DNA from: Bacteroidales bacterium
GTDB lineage: Bacteria > Bacteroidota > Bacteroidia > Bacteroidales > Marinilabiliaceae
Assembly (NCBI GenBank): GCA_024401295.1
Contig: JAKSLG010000015.1
Span: 1-61,702, forward strand
Reading direction: 5' to 3'
Length of the DNA: 61,702 nt
Each line of letters starts with the position of its first letter. The stretch's first letter is position 1. Shown here piece by piece: positions 1-7,853 of the stretch. A model generated the notes under the pieces. The model worked only from the letters and a program-made list of their open reading frames with translations, made no database searches and was not told the DNA's origin. The position numbers and the translations under genes are program-made.

Positions 1-40
1 CCAAAGGCTATCTATTGTATGTAAACTGCTCTAAGTCAGA

Positions 41-1060
41 TTACTTCTTGTTGAGTGCGAGGTCAACGTTAACGGCGCAAGCTACTGAGCAACCTACCAT
101 TGGGTTGTTACCAATGCCGAGGAAGCCCATCATCTCAACGTGTGCAGGAACTGATGAAGAACCAGCGAACTGTGCATCAGAGTGCATACGACCGAGAGTA
201 TCTGTCATGCCGTAAGAAGCAGGACCAGCAGCCATGTTATCTGGGTGAAGTGTACGACCTGTACCACCACCTGAAGCTACTGAGAAGTATGGCTTACCAG
301 CGCGTGTACGCTCCTTCTTGTAAGTACCTGCTGTTGGGTGCTGGAAACGTGTTGGGTTTGTTGAGTTACCTGTGATAGATACGTCAACGTCTTCCTTCCA
401 CATGATTGCTACACCCTCACGTACGTCATCAGCACCGTAGCAGTTAACAGCTGCACGTGGGCCCTTAGAGTAAGCGATACGCTTAACTTCCTTGAGTTCG
501 CCAGTGAAGTAGTCGAACTGAGTCTGAACGTATGTGAAGCCGTTGATACGGCTGATGATCATAGCTGCGTCCTTGCCGAGACCGTTGAGGATGCAACGGA
601 GTGGCTTGTCTGCAGGCCTTGATTTGTTAGCCATCTGAGCGATCTTGATAGCACCCTCAGCTGCAGCGAATGATTCGTGACCAGCGAGGAATGCGAAGCA
701 CTTTGTCTCTGGCTGGAGCAAACGAGCAGCGAGCTCGCCGTGGCCAATACCTACCTTACGGTCGTCAGCTACAGAACCAGGAATACAGAATGACTGAAGA
801 CCCTCACCGATGTAGTTTGCAGCCTCAACTGCGTCCTTTGCCTTCTCCTTGAGCGCGATTGCAGTACCTACTACGTAAGCCCACTTTGCGTTCTCGAAGC
901 AGATCATCTGAGTCTCTTCGCAAGTCTTATATGGGTCGAGACCTGCCTTGTCGCAGATTTCGTTTGCCTCTTCGATAGTTTTGATGCCGTGCTTATTCAA
1001 ACAAGCAAGAATTTGCTTGATACGACGGTCCTGAGATTCGAATTTTACTTCACGTATCAT
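41..1060 (-). CDS. GGGtGRT family protein
   Basis: A 339-residue soluble protein of unknown biochemical role. It carries the motif GGGTGRT near residues 264-270, which names the family, and eight to nine scattered cysteines, including CSVAC near the C-terminus. The family is usually found beside a NifU-like scaffold, as here: the upstream gene ends 16 bases before this one, so the two are almost certainly co-transcribed. The open frame extends further upstream, but I chose the ATG at 1060 because a perfect AGGAGG lies 8 bases before it and the upstream part overlaps the preceding gene. A role with an iron-sulfur or other metal centre is inference from the neighbour and the cysteines. No membrane segment or signal peptide is visible. 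Confidence 0.85.
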   Translation of the reverse strand: MIREVKFESQDRRIKQILACLNKHGIKTIEEANEICDKAGLDPYKTCEETQMICFENAKWAYVVGTAIALKEKAKDAVEAANYIGEGLQSFCIPGSVADDRKVGIGHGELAARLLQPETKCFAFLAGHESFAAAEGAIKIAQMANKSRPADKPLRCILNGLGKDAAMIISRINGFTYVQTQFDYFTGELKEVKRIAYSKGPRAAVNCYGADDVREGVAIMWKEDVDVSITGNSTNPTRFQHPTAGTYKKERTRAGKPYFSVASGGGTGRTLHPDNMAAGPASYGMTDTLGRMHSDAQFAGSSSVPAHVEMMGFLGIGNNPMVGCSVACAVNVDLALNKK

Positions 1061-1068
1061 AGTATATT

Positions 1069-1074
1069 CCTCCT
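1069..1074 (-). promoter_or_regulatory. Strong Shine-Dalgarno site (AGGAGG)
   Basis: A full AGGAGG sits 8 bases before the ATG of the GGGtGRT gene. Most starts in this window lack such a site, as is common in Bacteroidetes, so this one decides the start codon and suggests strong translation. Confidence 0.7.
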
Positions 1075-1076
1075 TA

Positions 1077-1778
1077 TTATTCTTTGCGTGGGTCAATTGA
1101 TTTAACTGCACCGTCCTCAGCCTTTGTGCGGCCGTAAGTACCGGTTACGCTCTTGAGAGCTTCATTGGCATCCATGCCCTTCTTAACTGCATCCATGAAC
1201 TTGCCCATGTGAACGAATTCATAGCCACAAACCTGGTCGTCAGCATCGAGGAACATCTTAGTGATGTAGCCTTCAGTGAGCTGGAGGTAACGAGTACCCT
1301 TAACCTTTGTACCATAGAGTGTACCAGTCTGAGAGATGAGGCCCTTGCCGAGGTCTTCAAGACCAGCACCGATCATAAGACCGCCTTCAGAGAAAGCAGA
1401 CTGTGTACGACCGTAAACGATCTGGAGGAAGAGCTCGCGCATTGCAGTGTTGATTGCGTCGCAAACGAGGTCTGTGTTGAGAGCTTCGAGGATTGTCTTG
1501 CCTGGGAGGATTTCAGATGCCATAGCAGCTGAGTGAGTCATACCAGAGCAACCAATTGTCTCAACGAGAGCTTCTTCGATAACGCCTTCTTTTACGTTGA
1601 GGGTAAGCTTACAAGCGCCCTGCTGTGGAGCACACCAGCCAATGCCGTGAGTGAGGCCTGAGATGTCCTTTATTTCCTTTGCCTGTACCCACTTGCCTTC
1701 TTCAGGAATTGGTGCAGGACCATGGTTTGGGCCTTTAGCTACCAAACACATGTTCTGAACTTCATGTGAATAAACCAT
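1077..1778 (-). CDS. NifU-like iron-sulfur cluster scaffold protein
   Basis: A 233-residue protein resembling the IscU/NifU N-terminal scaffold fold. Cysteines that could hold a cluster are visible in GWCAPQQGAC (about residues 47-56) and TIGCSGMTHSAAMASEI (about 74-90), the latter resembling the GCG...A..SS..E segment of IscU. It is longer than IscU (about 130 residues) and lacks the NFU C-terminal domain. It is first in a two-gene unit with the GGGtGRT gene. No cysteine desulfurase or other ISC/SUF gene lies nearby, so it may serve a dedicated target and not general cluster assembly; that is inference. Confidence 0.75.
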   Translation of the reverse strand: MVYSHEVQNMCLVAKGPNHGPAPIPEEGKWVQAKEIKDISGLTHGIGWCAPQQGACKLTLNVKEGVIEEALVETIGCSGMTHSAAMASEILPGKTILEALNTDLVCDAINTAMRELFLQIVYGRTQSAFSEGGLMIGAGLEDLGKGLISQTGTLYGTKVKGTRYLQLTEGYITKMFLDADDQVCGYEFVHMGKFMDAVKKGMDANEALKSVTGTYGRTKAEDGAVKSIDPRKE

Positions 1779-1825
1779 ATTATATCTTACTTTTAGTTGT
1801 TTATTAGCTTAAAATAAAGCAAATG

Positions 1826-1857
1826 CAAATTTAAGCGTTATTATAACATAATGCAAC
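1826..1857 (-). promoter_or_regulatory. Bacteroidetes-type promoter for the NifU-like operon
   Basis: On the minus strand TAAATTTG (1826-1833) matches the TAnnTTTG -7 box, and GTTG at 1854-1857 lies 20 bases upstream in the place of the TTTG -33 box. The leader to the start at 1778 would be about 45 bases. Confidence 0.5.
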
Positions 1858-1952
1858 CAAATCGTGTTTGTTAGATTATTATTTGTTGTCATTCTAAACA
1901 ACTGGGCATTTCGTGGGACGTAATTTCAGCAAAGACTTCATCTGTTCTCTCG

Positions 1953-2852
1953 TCAGCCTTCTTCGCCCCAATCCTTCTTGCTTGCTATCGTACCGAGAAT
2001 CTCCTTGGCAGACGACTTAGGCTCTTTAGCCTCTCGCTCACTGTTGCGGTCGATGATTGGCTGAACCTCACGAGCAATCCATTCATCAATAGCTTCACGA
2101 GCCTTGCGCTGGTCATCTGTCTCATGAGTGAAAGAGAAACGTGGCTGGCTCAATTCATTGCCTTTGCCTTTTTTATCTCCCTTATTATCAATTCCACTAT
2201 CTGACAATCTGTCAGTTTCTTGTTTGATGATATCATTTTCATCGTTTCGTAAAACATCATTTGATTTGTCTTCCACATATCCCATACGAGGAATATAGCC
2301 AAATCCTGATTCAGTCCTCGCTGAATCAAGTACATCGTCGAGTACATTTTCGCTAATGTTCTTTTGTCCATTTGCGAGTCGTCTATTGAATCTTTTGGCA
2401 AATTCTTCATAAGCATCTACATCTTCGTATGAATATTCTCCTGCGTGTATGAATCTATATTTGTTGAATCCATAGTTTTCGAATACCGCAAATATAGAAT
2501 TTTCTCCATTGGGAGAGAAATGTTCTATGCTTATTTTAGAACTTTTATGTTTAGAGTAGTTGCTATTAATCTCACTTTTAAGACCAGCATACTCTTCGTC
2601 TGTCAATTCCACGCTATCAATGTCAGTGCGCAGTTTGGTGTTGTCAAACTCATCCGTGAAAAGAAGAACACCATTCTCGTTCCTGTGCGGACGGCATGAG
2701 AATCTCTGCACATCATCAATATTGATATCGCCATTATTGCCAAGGCAAAAAAGGGCATATCCAACGGCGTTGAACGGAGCGGAGAGGGCCAGTGAGGGGG
2801 TGGCGAGAGGACGCCACTGGCGGCCGAAGCCAGGGGGAGACTTCCCCCACAA
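1953..2852 (-). pseudogene. Start-less remnant, possibly of a mobile-element polyvalent protein
   Basis: An open frame of about 299 codons with no ATG or GTG until roughly codon 190; the frame opens at a TTG inside a GC-rich hairpin element. From about residue 40 the text looks like protein: acidic and lysine-rich, with RFS motifs (DVQRFS, QPRFSF), a region KRFNRRLANGQKNIS and a charged coiled C-terminus ending KDWGEEG. Short RFS/RFR motifs in long low-complexity stretches occur in the polyvalent proteins of phages and conjugative elements, which is why I suggest that origin. It is AT-richer than its neighbours. I do not recognise a catalytic domain. The simplest reading is the 3' end of a larger gene left by a deletion or an old insertion. 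Function: none proposed. Confidence 0.5.
2787..2848. repeat. GC-rich double-hairpin element
   Basis: Two tight inverted repeats lie back to back: GTGGCG/CGCCAC (2800-2805 with 2812-2817, 6-base loop), which competes with an outer CCAGTG/CACTGG pairing, and GGGGGA/TCCCCC (2833-2838 with 2843-2848, 4-base loop). The stretch of roughly 2780-2850 is far richer in G+C than the rest of the window. It lies exactly at the junction between the remnant frame and the 3' end of the amidase-like gene. It may be a REP-like or mobile-element end; no U-tract follows on the minus strand, so a simple terminator is less likely. Confidence 0.45.
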
Positions 2853-2867
2853 GAAAGATGAAAAAAT

Positions 2868-5360
2868 TCAATATCCGCGGACTCGGATGTTGCCTTTCTG
2901 GATTTCGGCTGACATTTGCGTGTCGGAATAGCGGAGGGTTGTTTTTGCGCCTTTGGCTGGTTCGATGGCATCAGGAATGGCTCCGTCGATTGTTTGCGAT
3001 GCGTGGTTTGTGCGGAAGGTGAAGCCGAGGATTTTTGAGGCGAATTCTTTGGCTTCATCGGTGCGCAAGTCGGTGCCGACAAAGGATCCGGACATGAAGA
3101 TTTTCGTGGCATTGGCGACGATGGCCGTCATGCGTTGCATGAACTTTTGGGTGTAGATTGCGTGGCGTGTTGTCTGGTTGCCATACCATGATGTTTTCTG
3201 ACGGTCGAGCCAGATGCGAAGCAGGTCGCAACTGAGAGCTGATTGGTCGTTTTCGAAATAGTCTTTGCTTTGCGATATGACGGTGTAGCCATCTGCTGCA
3301 AGTTTGCGGACTTCATCGGGCACGTGACGTGTGTGGCTGCCGATTATTGCTTTCTGTTCCATGTCGGCAAATGATGCGCCGCAACCTGGGGCATCGTCGT
3401 CGAGCCAAAGACTTTGCGGATTGAAATCGTATTGGCTGCCTGTGGTGAACCGCTCACTGCCCCAGCCGACTCCCGGTTCCGTGGCTATGATTCCGCGCCA
3501 TGTTGCTTCGTTGACAACGTCGGGCGCAGACAATCGGTCGAATCCATCGACGAAGATGGCTGTCTGAGTATTTTTGTCGTTGAGATATGCGCCAAGCGTC
3601 ATCGAAGGGAATGAACGTCCGCCCTTGTTGATGGCAACAACCTGATATTCGACGAGTTTGCCTTTCGGCTGCGAAACGGTTATGCAAGTATCGCTCAGCT
3701 GGGCTACCAGTGCGCCATCGGCATAGACCATGTAGCCATCGGGCTTTGCCGACAATTCGAGCGGATCGACGGCCGGCATCCACGAGAGGAGTAGAGAATC
3801 GGGCGCAAACTGCTTCATGCCGAAACGCTGGACAGGCAAAGGCTGGACGACGGCATCGTCGCCTTCGAAGAAACGAAGCATACCTTTATATATCGCCCGA
3901 CAGACATCGAAACGGAACTGCGGATGAAGCGCAAGACGGATGTCGTTAAGATTCTGGTGGGAAAGCATCTCGATGAGGACTGACGGCAAATCCTGTCGGC
4001 GGGCTTCAGAGTAGCCTTTGTCCCAAATGCCACGCTCTGTCCAACCGGCATTCCATGTCCGACGGACATCACCGACAATCTGACTCTCAATTATATGCGC
4101 AAGCGAATGAGCAATCATACGATTGCGGCCATCGGCATATTTGGCAGTTCCATTTTTCGTATTGACGATTGTAAGCGTTCCATATATCGAGTCGGCCTGC
4201 ATCACGCCAGCGTCGGTGTGAAGCGCAATTGAAGCATCAACACCCAAATGCTTGATGTCACGCAACGCATTAACCCATTCGCCTCGACAATTTATGTCAT
4301 CCGTATAGTCATTTGTGCCACCGCCCGGGGCATAGACAGAAGACGGAAAACCGTCTGTCTCAAGATAATAACGCGCACCTTCCATCCACGCTGGCATGCC
4401 ACTCGTTGAGCCATCGCGCTCAACCGTACCCATGCCACCGCCAAGACGGATGTCGGATATTGCCACAGGACCATCGGCCTTTATTTCAACATGGCAACCG
4501 CTGGTAAAATGGTGAGTTCCAAGATATACCCACATATCTGTGGCCACTTTATGGCAGACTGAATATTCAGAAATGCCACCGGCATGATGAACCGAATATA
4601 TCACTTCCGAAGAAGCATCGGCTTTCTCCGGATAGCGAACATAGACACCATACTCGCCGTCTTCAGGAACGTCAAGATCGACGCCAAGCGACTTCGCAGC
4701 CAAATTCCCTTCATAACCGACATGAGCTACGACCTTCTGGCTTTGCATATCGCGTTCACGAGGCAGAAACACATTCGCACCACCATTTTCGAGCATCGGA
4801 ACGAGAAACGGCAATACGAATGACGAACTGAGCAGATCCTCAACCGTCGTAAACAGACGCGCACGCTGCCACTCCCACCTGTTGAGCGAATGCTCATAGT
4901 AACGGCCGTGACTGTTCCAGACGGCAAAAGTACGCCCCGACAGATTCGCCGAATCCGTACCATTATTCAACCGGCGAACAGCCACAGGTGAACTGCTTCG
5001 CGGCATCGCATATCGTTTCGGAAGAAGCTGAGACAAATCGCGTTGGTCGGCATAGAAAACGACCTTGGCTTTAGGCATATCGAGCCATCTGCGGATCGAA
5101 TCGGTCATGGCATCGAGACGCTGCTGATTCAGAAGCACTGTCGATGCAGTCTTGTTGAAGCGGACTCTGACCTGTTGTCCGTCTGCGACAACCGATTTGA
5201 GCGAAATCTTTTCTATGCTATACCAGTTGTCGCCACACAGCATACGGACAAGAACACTGTCATTGACAGCATCGGACACGGAACGCACCTGCGCAGAAGC
5301 GACGGCAGAGCATAATGCACAGACGATGCACAAAAAGATATTTCTTATTCCACTAGCCAT
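2868..5360 (-). CDS. Secreted amidase / 'xanthan lyase'-like multidomain protein
   Basis: About 830 residues with an N-terminal signal peptide (MASGIRNIFLCIVCALC..ASAQ). The middle part, about residues 345-520, has the order expected of an N-acetylmuramoyl-L-alanine amidase type 3 fold (VDASIALHTDAG, then a late Glu in PSVLIEMLSHQN). It is preceded by a golvesin-like/carbohydrate-binding type region and followed by a fibronectin III-like stretch. Bacteroidetes relatives are commonly labelled 'xanthan lyase' without biochemical proof. Likely exported and acting on peptidoglycan or another envelope glycan. The ATG at 5360 was chosen over the longer frame because it begins the signal peptide. 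A tRNA terminator ends only 11-20 bases upstream, and I could not see a clear promoter of its own. Confidence 0.7.
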   Translation of the reverse strand: MASGIRNIFLCIVCALCSAVASAQVRSVSDAVNDSVLVRMLCGDNWYSIEKISLKSVVADGQQVRVRFNKTASTVLLNQQRLDAMTDSIRRWLDMPKAKVVFYADQRDLSQLLPKRYAMPRSSSPVAVRRLNNGTDSANLSGRTFAVWNSHGRYYEHSLNRWEWQRARLFTTVEDLLSSSFVLPFLVPMLENGGANVFLPRERDMQSQKVVAHVGYEGNLAAKSLGVDLDVPEDGEYGVYVRYPEKADASSEVIYSVHHAGGISEYSVCHKVATDMWVYLGTHHFTSGCHVEIKADGPVAISDIRLGGGMGTVERDGSTSGMPAWMEGARYYLETDGFPSSVYAPGGGTNDYTDDINCRGEWVNALRDIKHLGVDASIALHTDAGVMQADSIYGTLTIVNTKNGTAKYADGRNRMIAHSLAHIIESQIVGDVRRTWNAGWTERGIWDKGYSEARRQDLPSVLIEMLSHQNLNDIRLALHPQFRFDVCRAIYKGMLRFFEGDDAVVQPLPVQRFGMKQFAPDSLLLSWMPAVDPLELSAKPDGYMVYADGALVAQLSDTCITVSQPKGKLVEYQVVAINKGGRSFPSMTLGAYLNDKNTQTAIFVDGFDRLSAPDVVNEATWRGIIATEPGVGWGSERFTTGSQYDFNPQSLWLDDDAPGCGASFADMEQKAIIGSHTRHVPDEVRKLAADGYTVISQSKDYFENDQSALSCDLLRIWLDRQKTSWYGNQTTRHAIYTQKFMQRMTAIVANATKIFMSGSFVGTDLRTDEAKEFASKILGFTFRTNHASQTIDGAIPDAIEPAKGAKTTLRYSDTQMSAEIQKGNIRVRGY

Positions 5361-5371
5361 AGCGATAAAAT

Positions 5372-5412
5372 AAAAAAAAATCGCAAACACCTAAATAATA
5401 AGCATTTGCGAT
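5372..5412 (-). terminator. Intrinsic terminator after tRNA-Arg(TCT)
   Basis: On the minus strand ATCGCAAA (5405-5412) pairs with TTTGCGAT (5380-5387) and is followed by a run of nine T (5372-5380). It starts 8 bases after the tRNA 3' end. Confidence 0.8.
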
Positions 5413-5419
5413 TCATAAG

Positions 5420-5493
5420 TGATCCCGGCGGGATTCGAACCCACGACCCGCAGCTTAGAAGGCTGCTGCTCTATCCAGCTGAGCTACGAGACC
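5420..5493 (-). tRNA. tRNA-Arg (anticodon TCT)
   Basis: A 74-base cloverleaf. Acceptor arms GGTCTCG and CGGGATC pair with two wobbles; the anticodon loop CTTCTAA gives TCT; the T-arm has GGTTCGAATCC. Discriminator base A; CCA is not encoded. Confidence 0.95.
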
Positions 5494-5511
5494 GACCCTT
5501 ATTTTGCGGTG

Positions 5512-5519
5512 CAAATTTA
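5512..5519 (-). promoter_or_regulatory. -7 box for tRNA-Arg(TCT)
   Basis: TAAATTTG on the minus strand, ending 18 bases before the mature tRNA 5' end, matches TAnnTTTG. Confidence 0.5.
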
Positions 5520-5761
5520 AAGAGAATTTTTAAAACGAGCAAAACTTGAGTAAACTTTCGTCAGAATAGGCCTGAAACAGCAAACATTTCGCATCCCAAT
5601 GTGGGGGAATGCGCGCAGACGAGTCCATAGGCATATTTTTGCGCCATGTAACATTTATTTTCTTATTCCGTGCAGAAATTTTCAAAAATACGACAATAAT
5701 CGTTAACTTTCTTTCACATTTTGCGTATCAAGAAGAAAGACAACCTTTAAAACGCATAGTC

Positions 5762-7738
5762 GTGAAACGATTTGTCCGACATATTATCGCACTCATCACT
5801 CTGTGTATTGCTTGTACACAAGTGTTTGCGCTGCCAAAAAGCAAGCGTAACAGTGACGGACAACGTGTTCTGATTGTCAGTTCGTACAATCCTGAGACTC
5901 CGACTGCGGCTGCAACAATCAACGATTTCGTCAACTATTATAATCTCCACGGCAACAATGGTACCGTGATGATTGAAAACATGAACTGCAAAAGCTTGTC
6001 TGAAGCAAGTTTATGGACAGAACGCATGGGCGAAATCATCGAACGATACAGCAATCCGAGCATAACGCCAAGTGTCATCATTCTTCTCGGACAGGAGGCA
6101 TGGGCATCGTATCTCTCGCTTGACCTTTCGAAAATAAAGACAAAAATACCGGTCATGTGCTGCAATGCATCACGCAATATCGTGCAATTGCCAAAAGATA
6201 CATGCAACACCGTCACATGGCAACCGGAATCAATTGATTTCTCGACACTTCGCGCTCAATACAACATCGTCGGAGGAAATCTCTACGAATACGACATCGA
6301 CAAGAACATCGAGCTCATACTCGATCTTTATCCCGACACGAAACACATTGCGCTGCTTACAGACAACAGCTATGGCGGCATCTCGCTGCTCGCACACACG
6401 AGAAAACAGATACAGAAATACGAAAACATTGATTTCATCAGCCTCGACGGACGCAAAGCGACAATCTATTCGATGAGCGAAGACATCAACAAGCTCCCAA
6501 GCAATACCGTTCTGCTCATCGGCACATGGCGTGTGGACCGAACCGAGAGCTACTATGTCAAGAACTCGACACATCTGCTTCGAGATGCCAACAACGAATT
6601 GCCTGTTTTCACGTTGTCATCGCTCGGCATTGGCTATTGGGCTATCGGAGGCTATGTCCCGATGTTCCATTCGCAAGGCAAGGAGATGGCAAAAAAAGCT
6701 ATCAAGTATCAGTACCAACTCAAGAACGGCGCTATCAGCAGTAATGACGAACTGACAATCATCGGAAATCATTACATGTTTGACAAAAACGAGATTAACA
6801 AGCGTGGACTTGATTTCAAGGACTTGCCTGAAAACATCGAGCTTGTCAACGACACACCGACATTCTTTGCGCAATATAAATACGAGATCATTGCCGTTGC
6901 GGGCGCATTTATTGCCCTGCTCGGAATACTCGGCATCGTCGTATTCTTCCTTCAGAGAAACAGACGCCTGACGAACGCACTTCAGCAATCGCAAATAGAA
7001 CTTATCCACGCAAAGGATAGTGCCGAAGAGAGCAACAGAATGAAAACCGCATTCCTCGCGAATATGAGTCATGAGATTCGCACGCCACTCAATGCGCTCG
7101 TAGGTTTTTCCGAAATCCTGACGACAGACACGACACTGACGACTGCCGACAAGCATCAGATCAGCGATATCATTCAGAAGAACTCTGACATGCTGCTCAA
7201 CCTGATCAACGACGTGCTCGACATGGCTCGTCTCGAATCTGGACGAACAAAATACATCACCGCACCATGTGATGCCGTTGAACTTTGTCGTGACACGCTC
7301 GCAACATGCAAGACTGCATCGCGTCGAGATGACATCGAATACATTCTTGAGACAGACATGGATTCGTGCATGGCTATTCTCGACGAGCAGCACATACGCC
7401 AAGTGCTCATAAACCTGATGTCGAATGCAAATAAATTTACGCTCCAGGGATTCATCAAAGTCAGCCTTCACAGGGCAGGCGACAAGCTGCAATTTTCTGT
7501 CAGCGATACCGGAATCGGCATTCCGCCAGAAAAGGGCGCAAAGGTATTTGAACGCTTTGAGAAACTGAATGAGATGTCACAAGGATTTGGCATCGGACTT
7601 TCACTCTGCAAAAACATCATCGAACATTTCCACGGTAATATCTGGATCGATATGGGATATCAGGAAGGAGCTCGCTTCATATTTACGATTCCATATTTGC
7701 CGGCCGAATCGTTCGAAGGCGAAGAGAGTGTCGAGTGA
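5762..7738 (+). CDS. Orphan sensor histidine kinase with periplasmic binding-protein-like domain
   Basis: About 658 residues from the proposed GTG start. A signal-anchor (KRFVRHIIALITLCIA) leads into a periplasmic region of about 340 residues resembling an ABC-type substrate-binding fold (RVLIVSSYNPETP..., VIILLGQEAW, IALLTDNSYGG). A transmembrane helix at about 374-397 follows, then a dimerisation/phosphoacceptor box MSHEIRTPLN (His about 437), and an ATPase with NANKF, DTGIGIP and GFGIGLSL boxes. No receiver domain and no response regulator nearby, so the partner is elsewhere. The frame is open to an ATG at 5609, but a -7-like TATTTTTG lies at 5634-5641 and the signal sequence begins at 5762, so the upstream part is probably leader. 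The ligand is unknown. Confidence 0.8.
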   Translation: MKRFVRHIIALITLCIACTQVFALPKSKRNSDGQRVLIVSSYNPETPTAAATINDFVNYYNLHGNNGTVMIENMNCKSLSEASLWTERMGEIIERYSNPSITPSVIILLGQEAWASYLSLDLSKIKTKIPVMCCNASRNIVQLPKDTCNTVTWQPESIDFSTLRAQYNIVGGNLYEYDIDKNIELILDLYPDTKHIALLTDNSYGGISLLAHTRKQIQKYENIDFISLDGRKATIYSMSEDINKLPSNTVLLIGTWRVDRTESYYVKNSTHLLRDANNELPVFTLSSLGIGYWAIGGYVPMFHSQGKEMAKKAIKYQYQLKNGAISSNDELTIIGNHYMFDKNEINKRGLDFKDLPENIELVNDTPTFFAQYKYEIIAVAGAFIALLGILGIVVFFLQRNRRLTNALQQSQIELIHAKDSAEESNRMKTAFLANMSHEIRTPLNALVGFSEILTTDTTLTTADKHQISDIIQKNSDMLLNLINDVLDMARLESGRTKYITAPCDAVELCRDTLATCKTASRRDDIEYILETDMDSCMAILDEQHIRQVLINLMSNANKFTLQGFIKVSLHRAGDKLQFSVSDTGIGIPPEKGAKVFERFEKLNEMSQGFGIGLSLCKNIIEHFHGNIWIDMGYQEGARFIFTIPYLPAESFEGEESVE

Positions 7739-7745
7739 AAAAAAG

Positions 7746-7817
7746 TGAACCCGAGGGGAATCGAACCCCTATCGTCTGAACCGGAATCAGATATTCTATC
7801 CATTGAACTACGGGTCC
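7746..7817 (-). tRNA. tRNA-Arg (anticodon CCG)
   Basis: A 72-base cloverleaf with acceptor arms GGACCCG and CGGGTTC, anticodon loop TTCCGGT (CCG) and T-arm GGTTCGATTCC. Discriminator A, no encoded CCA. Its 3' end lies 7 bases from the kinase stop codon, and the T-run just past it overlaps the end of that gene. Confidence 0.95.
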
Positions 7818-7831
7818 GCGATATTCGCACG

Positions 7832-7839
7832 CAAAGATA
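7832..7839 (-). promoter_or_regulatory. -7 box for tRNA-Arg(CCG)
   Basis: TATCTTTG on the minus strand, 14 bases before the tRNA 5' end, is a full TAnnTTTG match. Confidence 0.55.
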
Positions 7840-7853
7840 GCATTTTTTTGAAT

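Noticed and set aside
6617-7492. Minus-strand frame of 291 codons opposite the sensor kinase
   Set aside because: It lies wholly inside the kinase gene, is rich in Cys/His/Val in the manner of antisense frames and has no protein-like domain or start signal.
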